Source: an uncultured Eubacteriales bacterium
Lineage (GTDB): Bacteria > Bacillota > Clostridia > Christensenellales > CAG-138
Length of the DNA: 64,000 bases
Direction: 5' to 3'
Assembly (NCBI GenBank): GCA_900540495.1
Contig: UQGA01000006.1
Span: forward strand, 1 to 64,000
This document shows positions 41,006-50,927 of this stretch, one piece after another. Under the pieces are notes generated by a model that was given only the letters and a program-made list of their open reading frames with translations, did no database searches and was not told the origin of the DNA. Made by a program: the position numbers and the translations under genes. The stretch's first letter is position 1. Every line of letters starts with the position of its first letter.

Positions 41006-43033
41006 ATGAACGAATTTAAAGTCGTATCCCCCTTTGAACCGCAGGGCGACCAGCCGGAGGCGATCGACGCGCTGGCGAAGGGCATGGCCGCGGGCGACGC
41101 CATGCAGGTGCTGCTGGGCGTGACCGGCAGCGGCAAGACCTTCACGATGGCGAAGGTCATCGAGCGCGTGCAAAAGCCCACCCTCGTCATTGCGCACAAC
41201 AAGACGCTTGCGGCCCAGCTTTGCTCGGAATTCCGGGAGTTTTTCCCGGATTCGGCGGTGGAATACTTCGTGTCCTATTACGACTATTACCAGCCGGAGG
41301 CCTATATTCCCGCCTCGGATACGTACATCGAGAAGACCGTCGCCATCAACGATGAGATCGACAAGCTTCGCCACAGCGCGACCTGCGCGCTCAACGAGCG
41401 GCGGGACGTGATCATCGTCGCCTCGGTATCGTGCATCTATGCGCTGGGCGACCCGGAGGAATACCTCAAGCTGTCCATCTCGCTGCGCCGGGGCATGGAG
41501 ATCCCGCGCGAAGAGGTCGTGCGGCGGCTCGTGGACATTCAGTTCCAGCGCAACGATTTCGATTTTGCGCGCGGGACATTTCGCGTGCGCGGCGACGTGC
41601 TCGACGTGTTCCCGGCCAACTGGTCGGACAAGGCGCTGCGCGTGGAGTTCTTCGGCGACGAGATCGACCGCATCAGCGAGGTCAATGCGCTCACCGGCGA
41701 GATCCTGTGCGACCGGGCGCATGTGGCGATCTTTCCCGCCTCGCACTATGCGACCGGGCGCGAAAAGCTGCTGGCCGCCATGGAGCAGATCGAGGCGGAC
41801 TGCGAGCGCCGCGCCAAGGAGCTGGAGGACGCCGACCGGCTGGTGGAGGCATACCGCCTGCGCCAGCGCACGCAGTACGACCTGGAGATGATGCGGGAGA
41901 TCGGCTACTGCAGCGGCATCGAGAATTACAGCCGCTATTTCGACGGGCGGAAGCCGGGCGAGCCGCCGTTTACGCTGATCGACTATTTCCCGAAGGATTT
42001 TCTGCTCATCGTGGATGAATCGCATGTGACGCTGCCGCAGATCGGCGCGATGTACCGCGGCGACCGTGCGCGCAAGGACGCGCTGATCGAATACGGCTTC
42101 CGCCTGCCCTCCGCTGCGGACAACCGGCCACTCCAGTTCGATGAGTTTACGGCCCGCATCCCGCAGATGATCTGCGTGTCCGCCACGCCGGGCGAATACG
42201 AGCTGCAGCGCGCGGCGCGCGTGGCCGAGCAGATCATCCGCCCGACCGGGCTGGTCGATCCCGAGATCGACGTGCGCCCCGTGACCGGCCAGATCGACGA
42301 CCTGCTGGGCGAGGTGCGCCTGCAGGCCGAAAAAGGCTGCCGCACGCTCGTGACCACCCTGACCAAGCGCATGGCCGAAAACCTGACCGAATATCTCGAC
42401 GGGATGCGCGTGCGCGTGCGCTATATGCATTCGGACATCGACACGATGGAGCGCATGGAGATCATCCGCGACCTCAGGCTGGGCGAGTTCGACGTGCTCG
42501 TGGGCATCAATCTGCTGCGCGAGGGGCTGGATTTGCCGGAGGTGGGCCTTGTGGCCATTCTCGATGCGGACAAGGAGGGCTTTTTGCGCTCGACGACCAG
42601 TCTCGTCCAGACCATCGGCCGCGCTGCGCGCAACGTGGAGGGGCGTGTCATCATGTATGCCGATACGGTTACGCCGTCCATGCAGCGCGCCATCGACGAG
42701 ACGAACCGCCGCCGCGATAAGCAGCTTGCGTTCAACCGTGCGCACGGCATCGTGCCAAGGAGCATCCGGAAGGCCGTCCATGACACGCTCGGCATCACCA
42801 CCCGGGCTGACACAGCGGCGGACGCGCTCACCGGCGATGCGCTTGCCGCGCGGCTTGCCGTGCTGACCGAGCAGATGCAGCAGGCGGCGCGGGAGCTGGA
42901 ATTCGAGCAGGCGGCCAAGCTGCGCGACGAGATCCGGCGGCTCACCGGCGAGGACGGCGCCAAGCCGGCCGGCGGGCTGCGCCCGGGCATGATCGGCGCG
43001 CACAAGCGCGCCCGCGGCCGCACGCGCAAGTGA
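41006..43033 (+). CDS. uvrB: Excinuclease ABC subunit B
   Basis: A 675-aa nucleotide-excision repair helicase-like protein. Walker A is GVTGSGKTFTMA. The beta-hairpin region is YYDYYQPEAYIPASDTYIEK. Further motifs are VDESHVTLPQ, GLDLPEVGLVAILDADKEGFLRS and QTIGRAARN. The C-terminal UVR motif (about residues 620-655) has ARELEFEQAAKLRDEI. The start ATG at 41006 is preceded by AGGAG with long spacing. The longer frame upstream runs through the 73-bp repeats and is not coding. uvrA follows after about 215 bp. Confidence 0.96.
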   Translation: MNEFKVVSPFEPQGDQPEAIDALAKGMAAGDAMQVLLGVTGSGKTFTMAKVIERVQKPTLVIAHNKTLAAQLCSEFREFFPDSAVEYFVSYYDYYQPEAYIPASDTYIEKTVAINDEIDKLRHSATCALNERRDVIIVASVSCIYALGDPEEYLKLSISLRRGMEIPREEVVRRLVDIQFQRNDFDFARGTFRVRGDVLDVFPANWSDKALRVEFFGDEIDRISEVNALTGEILCDRAHVAIFPASHYATGREKLLAAMEQIEADCERRAKELEDADRLVEAYRLRQRTQYDLEMMREIGYCSGIENYSRYFDGRKPGEPPFTLIDYFPKDFLLIVDESHVTLPQIGAMYRGDRARKDALIEYGFRLPSAADNRPLQFDEFTARIPQMICVSATPGEYELQRAARVAEQIIRPTGLVDPEIDVRPVTGQIDDLLGEVRLQAEKGCRTLVTTLTKRMAENLTEYLDGMRVRVRYMHSDIDTMERMEIIRDLRLGEFDVLVGINLLREGLDLPEVGLVAILDADKEGFLRSTTSLVQTIGRAARNVEGRVIMYADTVTPSMQRAIDETNRRRDKQLAFNRAHGIVPRSIRKAVHDTLGITTRADTAADALTGDALAARLAVLTEQMQQAARELEFEQAAKLRDEIRRLTGEDGAKPAGGLRPGMIGAHKRARGRTRK

Positions 43034-43133
43034 CGCGGCGGGGAAGGGACGCAAGCGGGCGCATCGCGCGCAAACGGCGCGGGCGGCGTATGCGGATAAA
43101 ACGCAAACTTTTTGCAAAACCCGCGCCGGGCGC

Positions 43134-43162
43134 TTGACTTAAGCGCCCGCATGGGGTACCAT
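43134..43162 (+). promoter_or_regulatory. Promoter of uvrA
   Basis: TTGACT-17-TACCAT about 90 nt before the uvrA ATG. No LexA box (GAAC-N4-GTTC type) was seen nearby. Confidence 0.6.
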
Positions 43163-43249
43163 CGACCGGGCGGCCCGGACGCCGGGCCGCGAGCGCATGC
43201 GCCGCGCGCCGCCCTTGCGGCTGCGGCGGCGCGGGACAGAAGGAAACGC

Positions 43250-46075
43250 ATGAAGGACATTGTCATCAAGGGTGCGCGGGAGCACAACCTGAAAAACATC
43301 GATCTCGTGGTGCCGCGGGACAAGCTGGTGGTGTTCACCGGCCTGTCCGGCAGCGGCAAGTCAAGCCTCGCGTTTGATACCATCTATGCGGAGGGCCAGC
43401 GGCGGTATGTGGAGAGCCTGTCCTCTTACGCGCGCATGTTCCTCGGGCAGATGGAAAAGCCGGACCTCGACAGCATTGACGGCCTTTCGCCCGCCATTTC
43501 CATCGATCAGAAGAGCACGAGCCACAACCCGCGTTCGACCGTGGGGACGGTCACGGAGATCCATGACTATCTGCGCCTGCTGTATGCGCGTTGCGGCACG
43601 CCGCACTGCCCCAAATGCGGGCGCGAGATCGCCCGCCAGACCATCGATCAGGTGGTGGACCAGGTGCGCGCCCTGCCGGAAGGCACGCGCATCCAGATCA
43701 TCGCGCCCTGCGTGCGCGGCCGCAAGGGCGAGCACCAGAAGCTGCTCGACGAGCTGCGGCGCGAGGGCTATGTGCGCACGCGCATCGACGGCACGGTGTA
43801 CGACCTTGCCGAAGCGCCCGCCCTGGACAAGAAGTTCAAGCACACCATCGAGGCGGTGATCGACCGCCTGGTCGTCAAGCCGGGCGTGGAGGGACGGCTG
43901 ACCGATTCGCTTGAGACCGCGTTTCGCCTCGGCAGGAATCTCGCCGTCGTGCAGGTGGTGGACGGGGAGGAGCTGCTGTTTTCCCAGAATTATGCCTGCC
44001 CCGATTGCGGCGTGAGCATGGAGGAGCTGACGCCGCGCATGTTCTCGTTCAACGCGCCCTACGGCGCGTGTCCGACCTGCTCAGGCCTTGGCACGCTGCT
44101 CAAGATCGACCCGGCGCTCGTCGTACCGGACCCGAAGCTGTCGCTTTCGCGCGGGGCGATCAACATTCCCGGCTGGAACAGCGGCAACCCCGGCACCATC
44201 GCGTCCATGTACTTTTCGGCGCTGTGCGATCGCTACGGCGCGTCGATGGACACGCCGTTTGGGGAGCTGCCCAAGCCGCTGCAACATGCGGCGCTGTATG
44301 GCACCGGGGAGGAAAAGCTCCATATCCAGTATCAAAAGGAGTTCGGCAGCGGCACGTTTGACACCGCGTTTGAGGGCATCATCCCGAACATGGAGCGCCG
44401 CTACCGCGAAACGCAGTCCGATTACAGCAAGCAGGAGATGGAGGCGTTCATGTCGGAAACGCCCTGCCCCGCCTGCCACGGCAAGCGGTTTAAGAAAGAG
44501 GTCCTGGCCGTGACGGTCGGCGGGAAGAACATCGCGCAGCTTTCGGATATGTCCGTGCGCGATGCGCGCGCGTTTTTGCAGGGGCTGGAGCTTTCGCCCA
44601 TGCATCGCATGATCGCCGGGCAGGTCCTCAAGGAGATCGACGCCCGGCTGGGCTTTCTCGTCAACGTGGGGCTCGATTACCTGACGCTCTCGCGCGCCGC
44701 CTCCACCCTTTCCGGCGGCGAGGCGCAGCGCATCCGGCTGGCCACGCAGATCGGCAGCGGGCTCATGGGCGTGCTGTACATCCTCGACGAGCCGAGCATC
44801 GGCCTGCACCAGCGGGACAATGCGCGCCTGCTCAGCACGCTCAAGCAGATGCGCGATCTCGGCAATACGCTCATCGTCGTCGAGCACGACGAGGAGACCA
44901 TCCGCGAGGCGGATTACGTCGTGGACATCGGCCCGGGCGCCGGCGCGCACGGCGGCCATGTGGTCGCCGAGGGCACGCCGGAACAGATCGCCGCCGCCCC
45001 GGACTCCATCACCGGCGCGTACCTTTCCGGCCACAAGCGCATCGATACGCCGGCACAGCGGCGGCCGGGCAACGGGCGCACGCTCGTGGTGCGCGGCGCG
45101 CGCGCCAACAATCTGAAAAACATCGACGCGACCATTCCGCTCGGCATGTTCGTGTGCGTCACGGGCGTATCCGGCAGCGGCAAGTCCAGCCTGGTCAACG
45201 AACTGGTCAAAAAGACGCTGCTGCGCGACCTCAATCGGGCGCGCACGCGGCCGGGCGATTGCGACGGGATCGAGGGCATCGACGCGCTCGACAAGATCAT
45301 CGACATCGATCAGAGCCCCATCGGCAGGACGCCGCGCAGCAATCCGGCGACGTATACCGGCCTGTTCGACCTCATCCGCGAGGTGTTCGCCGCCACGCCG
45401 GATGCGAAGATGCGCGGCTATGGCAACGGCCGCTTCTCCTTCAACGTCAAGGGCGGGCGTTGCGAGGCGTGCCGCGGCGACGGCATTTTGAAGATCGAAA
45501 TGCATTTTCTGCCGGATATCTATGTCCCCTGCGAGGTGTGCGGCGGCAAACGCTACAACCGCGAAACGCTGGAGGTGCGCTACAAGGGGAAGACGATCCA
45601 CGACGTGCTGGAGATGACCGTGGAGGAGGCGCTCGCCTTCTTCTCGCCGTTGCCGCGGCTCAAGCGCAAGCTTCAGACGCTCTACGACGTGGGGCTCGGC
45701 TATGTCAAGCTCGGCCAGCCGTCCACCCAGCTCTCCGGCGGCGAGGCGCAGCGCGTCAAGCTCGCCACGGAGCTGTCGCGGCGCGACACGGGCCGTACGC
45801 TGTACGTGCTCGACGAGCCGACGACCGGCCTGCACGTGGACGACGTCAAGCGCCTGCTCGAGATCCTGCAGCGCCTGTGCGACGGCGGCAGCAGCGTGCT
45901 CGTGATCGAGCACAACCTGGATGTGATCAAGTGCGCCGATTATGTGATCGACCTTGGGCCCGAGGGCGGCGACCAGGGCGGTACGCTCGTGGCCTGCGGC
46001 ACGCCGGAGCAGGTGGCCGCCTGCGAGCGGAGCTATACGGGACAGTTTCTGAGAAAGGTATTGAAAGACGTATGA
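43250..46075 (+). CDS. uvrA: Excinuclease ABC subunit A
   Basis: A 941-aa damage-recognition ATPase. It has two ABC ATPase modules. The first has FTGLSGSGKSSLAFDT near the N terminus and LSGGEAQRIRLATQIGSGL. The second has GVSGSGKSSLVNEL and LSGGEAQRVKLATEL. Zinc-binding cysteine pairs include CPKCG, CPDCG with CPTC, and CEACRGDG with CEVCGGKRY. AGAAGGAAA precedes the ATG. Its stop overlaps the start of the next gene (ATGA). Confidence 0.97.
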   Translation: MKDIVIKGAREHNLKNIDLVVPRDKLVVFTGLSGSGKSSLAFDTIYAEGQRRYVESLSSYARMFLGQMEKPDLDSIDGLSPAISIDQKSTSHNPRSTVGTVTEIHDYLRLLYARCGTPHCPKCGREIARQTIDQVVDQVRALPEGTRIQIIAPCVRGRKGEHQKLLDELRREGYVRTRIDGTVYDLAEAPALDKKFKHTIEAVIDRLVVKPGVEGRLTDSLETAFRLGRNLAVVQVVDGEELLFSQNYACPDCGVSMEELTPRMFSFNAPYGACPTCSGLGTLLKIDPALVVPDPKLSLSRGAINIPGWNSGNPGTIASMYFSALCDRYGASMDTPFGELPKPLQHAALYGTGEEKLHIQYQKEFGSGTFDTAFEGIIPNMERRYRETQSDYSKQEMEAFMSETPCPACHGKRFKKEVLAVTVGGKNIAQLSDMSVRDARAFLQGLELSPMHRMIAGQVLKEIDARLGFLVNVGLDYLTLSRAASTLSGGEAQRIRLATQIGSGLMGVLYILDEPSIGLHQRDNARLLSTLKQMRDLGNTLIVVEHDEETIREADYVVDIGPGAGAHGGHVVAEGTPEQIAAAPDSITGAYLSGHKRIDTPAQRRPGNGRTLVVRGARANNLKNIDATIPLGMFVCVTGVSGSGKSSLVNELVKKTLLRDLNRARTRPGDCDGIEGIDALDKIIDIDQSPIGRTPRSNPATYTGLFDLIREVFAATPDAKMRGYGNGRFSFNVKGGRCEACRGDGILKIEMHFLPDIYVPCEVCGGKRYNRETLEVRYKGKTIHDVLEMTVEEALAFFSPLPRLKRKLQTLYDVGLGYVKLGQPSTQLSGGEAQRVKLATELSRRDTGRTLYVLDEPTTGLHVDDVKRLLEILQRLCDGGSSVLVIEHNLDVIKCADYVIDLGPEGGDQGGTLVACGTPEQVAACERSYTGQFLRKVLKDV

Positions 46076-46920
46076 CGAAATTCCGCATCCTCATGCTCTG
46101 CCTTGCGGTGGGGTGCCTCGTCGCCGTGATGGTCGGCGTGCATCTGCTGGAGCGCAACGGACGGTTGCGCATGAGCCTGCTGCAAAAGGGCTTGCTGGCG
46201 CTGGGCGTGCTGCTCACGCTCGATACGGTGGTCGTTTCCTTCCTGTCCAACTTTAACCTCGGCGTGATCCTGCCGGCGTTTTTCGGCCTGCCGCTCATTG
46301 CGCTGGCGTTCCTGCTGCCGCAGATGCAGCATGGGTTTTTGCTCTTTCTCAAGTGGTTCACCGTCGCTTGCTATGGCGTGGCGGTCCTCATCTTCCTCGT
46401 GTGCGGCGTCCTGATGACGAATGCGGCGCACCGGGGCGACCGGCAGCAGGCGGACGCGGTGATCGTGCTCGGCGCGGCGGTACACGGCGACCGCGTGACC
46501 TGGGTGCTTTCGAACCGGCTGGATGCGGCGATTGCCTATCTGGAAGCGCATCCGGACGCGATTGCGGTCGTTTCCGGCGGGCAGGGAGCCGGGGAGACCG
46601 TCACCGAGGGTTCCGCCATGCGGAAATATCTGCTCGAACACGGCATTGCGGAGGACCGTGTGATTGCGGAGGAGCGCGCCACGAATACGACCGAGAACTT
46701 CCTCTTTTCCAAGGCGCTCATCGACGAAGCGCTGGGCGCAAACGCGCGCATTGCGTTTGTGACGACCGGTTTTCACGTATACCGGGCCGGCGCCGTTGCG
46801 GCGGCGCAGGGCATTGAGGCGTTCGGCATCCCGGCCGAGGACGTGTGGTACCTTGCGGTGAACAATTTCATGCGCGAATGCGTGGGCATCTGCGTGTATG
46901 CGCTGCGCGGCACGATCTGA
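46072..46920 (+). CDS. YdcF-family DUF218 membrane protein
   Basis: A 282-aa protein with about four N-terminal membrane helices (residues 5-120) followed by an extracytoplasmic or cytoplasmic DUF218 domain. The domain includes ADAVIVLGAAVHGDRVTWVLSNRL, VSGGQGAGETVTEGSAM, ERATNTTENFLFSKAL and TTGFHVYRA. ElyC/YdcF relatives affect envelope metabolism. The ATG overlaps the uvrA stop by 4 nt, so it is co-transcribed with repair genes, but no DNA-repair link is implied by sequence. Confidence 0.88.
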   Translation: MTKFRILMLCLAVGCLVAVMVGVHLLERNGRLRMSLLQKGLLALGVLLTLDTVVVSFLSNFNLGVILPAFFGLPLIALAFLLPQMQHGFLLFLKWFTVACYGVAVLIFLVCGVLMTNAAHRGDRQQADAVIVLGAAVHGDRVTWVLSNRLDAAIAYLEAHPDAIAVVSGGQGAGETVTEGSAMRKYLLEHGIAEDRVIAEERATNTTENFLFSKALIDEALGANARIAFVTTGFHVYRAGAVAAAQGIEAFGIPAEDVWYLAVNNFMRECVGICVYALRGTI

Positions 46921-46945
46921 CCGGGCGGACCTTAGAGCACAGACA

Positions 46946-46976
46946 ACGGCGGCTCCTCCTCGGGGGCCGCCGTTTT
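46946..46976 (+). terminator. Terminator of uvrA-ydcF
   Basis: An 8-bp stem (ACGGCGGC / GCCGCCGT) with additional G-C pairing in the loop is followed by TTTTG. The rest of the 330-bp gap to 47253 holds no recognised gene. Confidence 0.7.
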
Positions 46977-47252
46977 GTCGAAGGGAGAACCCCTTTGCAC
47001 CACGCAGAGGAGCGCAATCAACACACGGGAGAAATCCGCAGCACAGGCGAACGTCCCGCGCAGGATCGGCCCGGCCGGCGCGCGCGGCGGCGCCCGGCGG
47101 TTCCGGCCGCTTCCGGCCGCACGGCGGGCGGGCAGGCGGCCACCCTCCATTTTGTTGCATTCCGGCCGGCAGATGAGCGGTCTTTGCCACGATTGTGTCA
47201 AAATAGGCGGCTATCCTCTTGGATGAAAAGTATATCCCGAAGGAGGGCCTCC

Positions 47253-48923
47253 ATGGAAACCAATCCAAATACATTTGCGGCTGTGCAGCAAAAGAAGCGG
47301 CAGCGGCGGCGCATGCGCGCCATCTGCGTTGTAATCGCGGTGGTTCTCGTCGTGGTGATCGCCGCGGTATTGCTGCTCCCCGTCATTGCGGCGGACGAAG
47401 CGTCTTCAAGCGTGCTGACCTATCAGGTGAGCGCGGTGTCGGAGGGCGAGATCCACACCGGCGTGAGCGGCAGCGGGATGCTGGCGGCACGCAACGCCGC
47501 CACCTACACGGCACCGGCGGACGCCGTTGTGGCGGAGGTATACGCCCGGACGGGCGACCGCGTGAGCGCGGGCGATACAATCCTGACGTTGACCTCGGAC
47601 GCGCTGGATGAGGAGCTGGAGACGCTGGAGACGGAGCTGGAGGAAGTGAACAATTCGCTGGCCGGCGCGTCGCAGGAGGCGTCGAGCCTGTATATCACGG
47701 CAGCGCGCGCGGGCGTGGTCAAACAGCTCTCCGCCACGGCGGGTACCGTCGTGGAGGACGCCGGCACGCTATGCCTGATCTCGACCGACGGGCGGATGCG
47801 GCTTGTGCTGGAAGTGCCGGAAACGGTCAAAAAATATGACGTCGTGTCCGTCGCCGTCGGCGAGGACGCCGTCGAAGGACTCGTGACCGGGCTTTCGGAC
47901 GGCACGGCGACCATCGTCATCGAGGACAACAGCTTTGCCGTCGGCACGACGGCCGCCGCCTATGATGCGGACGGCGGGCTGCTCGGCACCGGGACGCTGG
48001 CGCTCAATGAGTACATTGCCGTCACCGGCACGGCCGGCAGGATCGGGGACGTGCTCGTGGAGGAGAACCAGTCCGTATCCCGCGGCGCCAGACTGTTTTT
48101 GCTGGAGGAGGGCGCGCCGAACGCCGCCTATCTTTCGCTCAGGGAGCAGCAGGCGGATCTGCTGGACCAGATTGCCGAATGCAGGGCCGGGTACAGCGTC
48201 GTGGCGGAAGCGGACGCCCTCGTGACAAGCCTGCCGGTCGCCGCGGGCGACGAGCTGGCCGCCGGGGAGACGCTTTGCTCGCTGGCCGGCACGGACGGCT
48301 ATACCATGAGCGTGTCCGTGGATGAACTCGATATCGGCGCCGTGGAGATCGGTCAGGAGGCCACGATCACGCTGGACGCGATCGAGGGCACGTTTGCCGG
48401 GCGCGTGGCGAACCTCTCCTATGAGGGCAGCGGCAGCTATGTGACCAGCTACACCGCCACCATCGAGATCGACCCCATTGACGGTGCGCTGCCGGGCATG
48501 AGCGCCTCGGCGGAGATCATCACCGCCACGACCGGCCAGGCGTCGATTGTACCGGTGGATGCGGTGCAGTATGCGGACGGCGAGCCGTTCGTTTACCTTG
48601 CGCCGGCGGATGCGTCGGTCGGTGCGGCCTATGCCGAGGATGCGGTGGACCTGTCGTCGCTTTCGCGCGCGGCGGTGGAAACCGGCATGTCGGACGGCAG
48701 CTATATCGCCGTGACGGGGGAGCTTGCGGCAGGCGACCTGATCCTCGTGCCCGTGCGCACGACCACGGCTACCTATGAGAGCGACGACACGCAGATGATG
48801 GGCGGCTTCGGCATGGGCGGCATGGGCAGTATGGGCGGCATGGAGATGCCGGCCGACTTTGGCGGGGGCGATCGCGGCGGTATGGCCGGCGGCGATCGCG
48901 GCGGCGAACGTCCGGGCGCATGA
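47253..48923 (+). CDS. MacA/HlyD-like efflux adaptor protein
   Basis: A 556-aa membrane-fusion-type adaptor of MacAB-like ABC systems. A basic N terminus and one membrane helix (about 26-48) are followed by a biotinyl-lipoyl-like half (PADAVVAEVYARTGDRVSAGDTIL) and a short coiled coil (DEELETLETELEEVN). Further beta-barrel repeats follow. The C terminus is Gly/Met-rich (MGGFGMGGMGSMGGMEMP) and unusual. AAGGAGGG precedes the ATG. It overlaps or abuts the ATPase gene, forming a three-gene export system. Confidence 0.87.
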   Translation: METNPNTFAAVQQKKRQRRRMRAICVVIAVVLVVVIAAVLLLPVIAADEASSSVLTYQVSAVSEGEIHTGVSGSGMLAARNAATYTAPADAVVAEVYARTGDRVSAGDTILTLTSDALDEELETLETELEEVNNSLAGASQEASSLYITAARAGVVKQLSATAGTVVEDAGTLCLISTDGRMRLVLEVPETVKKYDVVSVAVGEDAVEGLVTGLSDGTATIVIEDNSFAVGTTAAAYDADGGLLGTGTLALNEYIAVTGTAGRIGDVLVEENQSVSRGARLFLLEEGAPNAAYLSLREQQADLLDQIAECRAGYSVVAEADALVTSLPVAAGDELAAGETLCSLAGTDGYTMSVSVDELDIGAVEIGQEATITLDAIEGTFAGRVANLSYEGSGSYVTSYTATIEIDPIDGALPGMSASAEIITATTGQASIVPVDAVQYADGEPFVYLAPADASVGAAYAEDAVDLSSLSRAAVETGMSDGSYIAVTGELAAGDLILVPVRTTTATYESDDTQMMGGFGMGGMGSMGGMEMPADFGGGDRGGMAGGDRGGERPGA

Positions 48924-48934
48924 GGAGGTCGGCC

Positions 48935-49621
48935 ATGCTGGTGCTGCAACACATCAACAAGACGTATCTGGTCGGCGAGGAGCCGGTATATGCACTCGCG
49001 GACGTGTCGCTCACCGTTCGGGAGGGAGAGTTCGTGGCAATCTGCGGGCCCTCCGGCTCCGGCAAGACGACGCTGATGAACGTCATGGGCTGCCTGGACC
49101 TGCCGGATTCCGGCAGCTATCAGCTCGACGGCGTGGATGTGGCCGCCTGCTCGGATCGGGAGCTCTCCGCCATCCGGAGCGAAAAGATCGGCTTCGTCTT
49201 TCAGCAGTTCAATCTGCTCGAACGAATGAGCGCGCTTGAAAACGTGGAGCTGCCGCTGATCTATCGCAAACTGCCGCAGCGGGAGCGGATCGAACGGGCG
49301 CGGGCCGCCCTGTGCCGCGTCGGACTGGAGACGCATATGCGCCACCGCCCGAATCAGCTATCCGGCGGGCAGCAGCAGCGCGTGGCGATTGCGCGGGCGC
49401 TGGCGTCGCAGTCGCCTGTGATTCTCGCCGACGAACCGACCGGCAACCTCGACTCCCGCTCCGGCGACGACGTGATGCGCCTGATCTGCGACCTGTCCGA
49501 GCAGGGGCGCACGATCATGCTCATCACGCACAACCAGCGCGTGGCCGAGCTGGCGCACCGCACCGTGTACGTGCGCGACGGCCGCCTGTACGGCACCTGG
49601 GAGGAGGCGTTTGGCGCATGA
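48935..49621 (+). CDS. MacB-type ABC transporter ATP-binding protein
   Basis: A 228-aa ATPase of the LolD/MacB class. Walker A is GPSGSGKTTLMN, Q-loop FVFQQFNLLERM, signature LSGGQQQRVAIARAL, Walker B VILADEPTGNLD and the H-loop LITHNQR. The start at 48935 is preceded by GAGGAGG 6 nt away. ATG 48920 overlaps the previous stop and lacks a site of its own. It couples to the permease at 49618. Confidence 0.93.
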   Translation: MLVLQHINKTYLVGEEPVYALADVSLTVREGEFVAICGPSGSGKTTLMNVMGCLDLPDSGSYQLDGVDVAACSDRELSAIRSEKIGFVFQQFNLLERMSALENVELPLIYRKLPQRERIERARAALCRVGLETHMRHRPNQLSGGQQQRVAIARALASQSPVILADEPTGNLDSRSGDDVMRLICDLSEQGRTIMLITHNQRVAELAHRTVYVRDGRLYGTWEEAFGA

Positions 49622-50784
49622 CCATGCTGTGCAATACCCTGCGGCTCGCTTTGCGCGCCATCCTTGCCAACAAGATGCGTTCGTTCCTGACAATGCTCGG
49701 CATCATCATCGGCGTGACGAGCATGGTCATGCTGGTCTCCATCGGCCAGGGCGCCACCGGTTCGGTTACGAGCGCCATCACCTCGATGGGGTCCAACCTG
49801 CTGACCGTTTCCGTGACGGACGAGGACGTGTCACTCTCCCGCGAGGACTATGAGGCGCTCGAGGCGTACGATGCCATCGAGGGCGTCGCACCATATATCG
49901 CCACGACGGGCGTCATGCGCGCCGGCTCCAACTATACGACCGTTTCCGTCTACGGCGTAACGGAGTCGTTCCTCGAGGTGGCGGGGCTTGCCGTACAGGC
50001 CGGGCGGGGGATTGCGCCCTCGGATCTCACCTGGCGCACGGGCGTCGCCGTGATCGGCGTGGATGTGGCCGGCGAGCTGTTTGAAAGCTATGACGTGATC
50101 GGCAAAACTGTCACGATGGACGGGCGCACGTTTACCATCGTCGGCCTGCTGGAGGAAAGCGGCTCCGATCTGACCGGATCGCTCGATACGCGGGTGCTCA
50201 TCCCGCTCACGACCGGGCAGCGCCTTGCCGACAGCAGCGCGATCAACGCCTGTTATGTGGAGGCGGCCTCCGGCACGGAAGTGGCGCTGGCGCAGACGCT
50301 GACCGAGCTGCACCTGCTGGAGCTGACGCACGACGAGGACGCCTATGACGTGTACGACATGTCCTCGCTGCTCGACACGCTCGACGATGTCATGAGCACG
50401 CTTTCGCTCATGCTCGGCGGCATCGCCGCGATCGCGCTGCTGGTGGGCGGCATCGGGATCATGAATATCATGCTCGTCTCCGTTGCGGAGCGCACGCGCG
50501 AGATCGGCGTGCGAAAGGCCATCGGCGCAAGGCGCATACACATCCTGTTGCAGTTTTTGATCGAGTCGTGCGCGCTTTCGCTGCTGGGGTGCCTGTTCGG
50601 GCTTGCGCTCTCCGCGCTCGGCCTGGCGGTGTTTTCGGCCGTGGCGGATATGACCATCCGGATCGAGTGGCGCGCCGCCGTCGCCGCTGTCGCGTTCAGC
50701 GCGCTCATCGGCGTGGTGTTCGGCAGCTACCCGGCGGCCAAGGCCAGCCGCATGACGCCCATCGATGCGCTGCAGCGCCGCTGA
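49618..50784 (+). CDS. MacB-type ABC transporter permease
   Basis: A 388-aa FtsX/MacB permease with one N-terminal helix (SFLTMLGIIIGVTSMVML), a large extracytoplasmic MacB core domain (about 45-260) and three C-terminal helices. The latter include GGIGIMNIMLVSVAERTREIGVRKAIGA, the family hallmark. The ATG overlaps the ATPase stop (ATGA). The substrate may be a peptide, antibiotic or lipid-like molecule and is not deducible. Confidence 0.93.
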   Translation: MTMLCNTLRLALRAILANKMRSFLTMLGIIIGVTSMVMLVSIGQGATGSVTSAITSMGSNLLTVSVTDEDVSLSREDYEALEAYDAIEGVAPYIATTGVMRAGSNYTTVSVYGVTESFLEVAGLAVQAGRGIAPSDLTWRTGVAVIGVDVAGELFESYDVIGKTVTMDGRTFTIVGLLEESGSDLTGSLDTRVLIPLTTGQRLADSSAINACYVEAASGTEVALAQTLTELHLLELTHDEDAYDVYDMSSLLDTLDDVMSTLSLMLGGIAAIALLVGGIGIMNIMLVSVAERTREIGVRKAIGARRIHILLQFLIESCALSLLGCLFGLALSALGLAVFSAVADMTIRIEWRAAVAAVAFSALIGVVFGSYPAAKASRMTPIDALQRR

Positions 50785-50799
50785 GCGAACGCAGAATCG

Positions 50800-50833
50800 C
50801 GGCGCCCCGTCGAAGAGGACGAGGCGCCGTTTA
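50800..50833 (+). terminator. Terminator of the MacAB-like operon
   Basis: A 7-bp stem CGGCGCC / GGCGCCG, extended by an internal GTC/GAC pairing, is followed by TTT. It lies 16 nt after the permease stop. Confidence 0.6.
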
Positions 50834-50866
50834 CATCCGGCGGCCGGTCCGGCATGCCGAATTGTT

Positions 50867-50895
50867 TTGACATCCATTCCCGCATCGTGTAAAAT
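50867..50895 (+). promoter_or_regulatory. Promoter of the YcxB-like gene
   Basis: TTGACA-17-TAAAAT, close to consensus, 32 nt before the ATG. Confidence 0.82.
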
Positions 50896-50927
50896 AATAA
50901 CATCCTTTCATTTAGGGGGATTCCCTC

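Noticed and set aside
43034..43249. LexA/SOS box controlling uvrA or uvrB
   Set aside because: No GAAC-N4-GTTC-type palindrome was found near either start.
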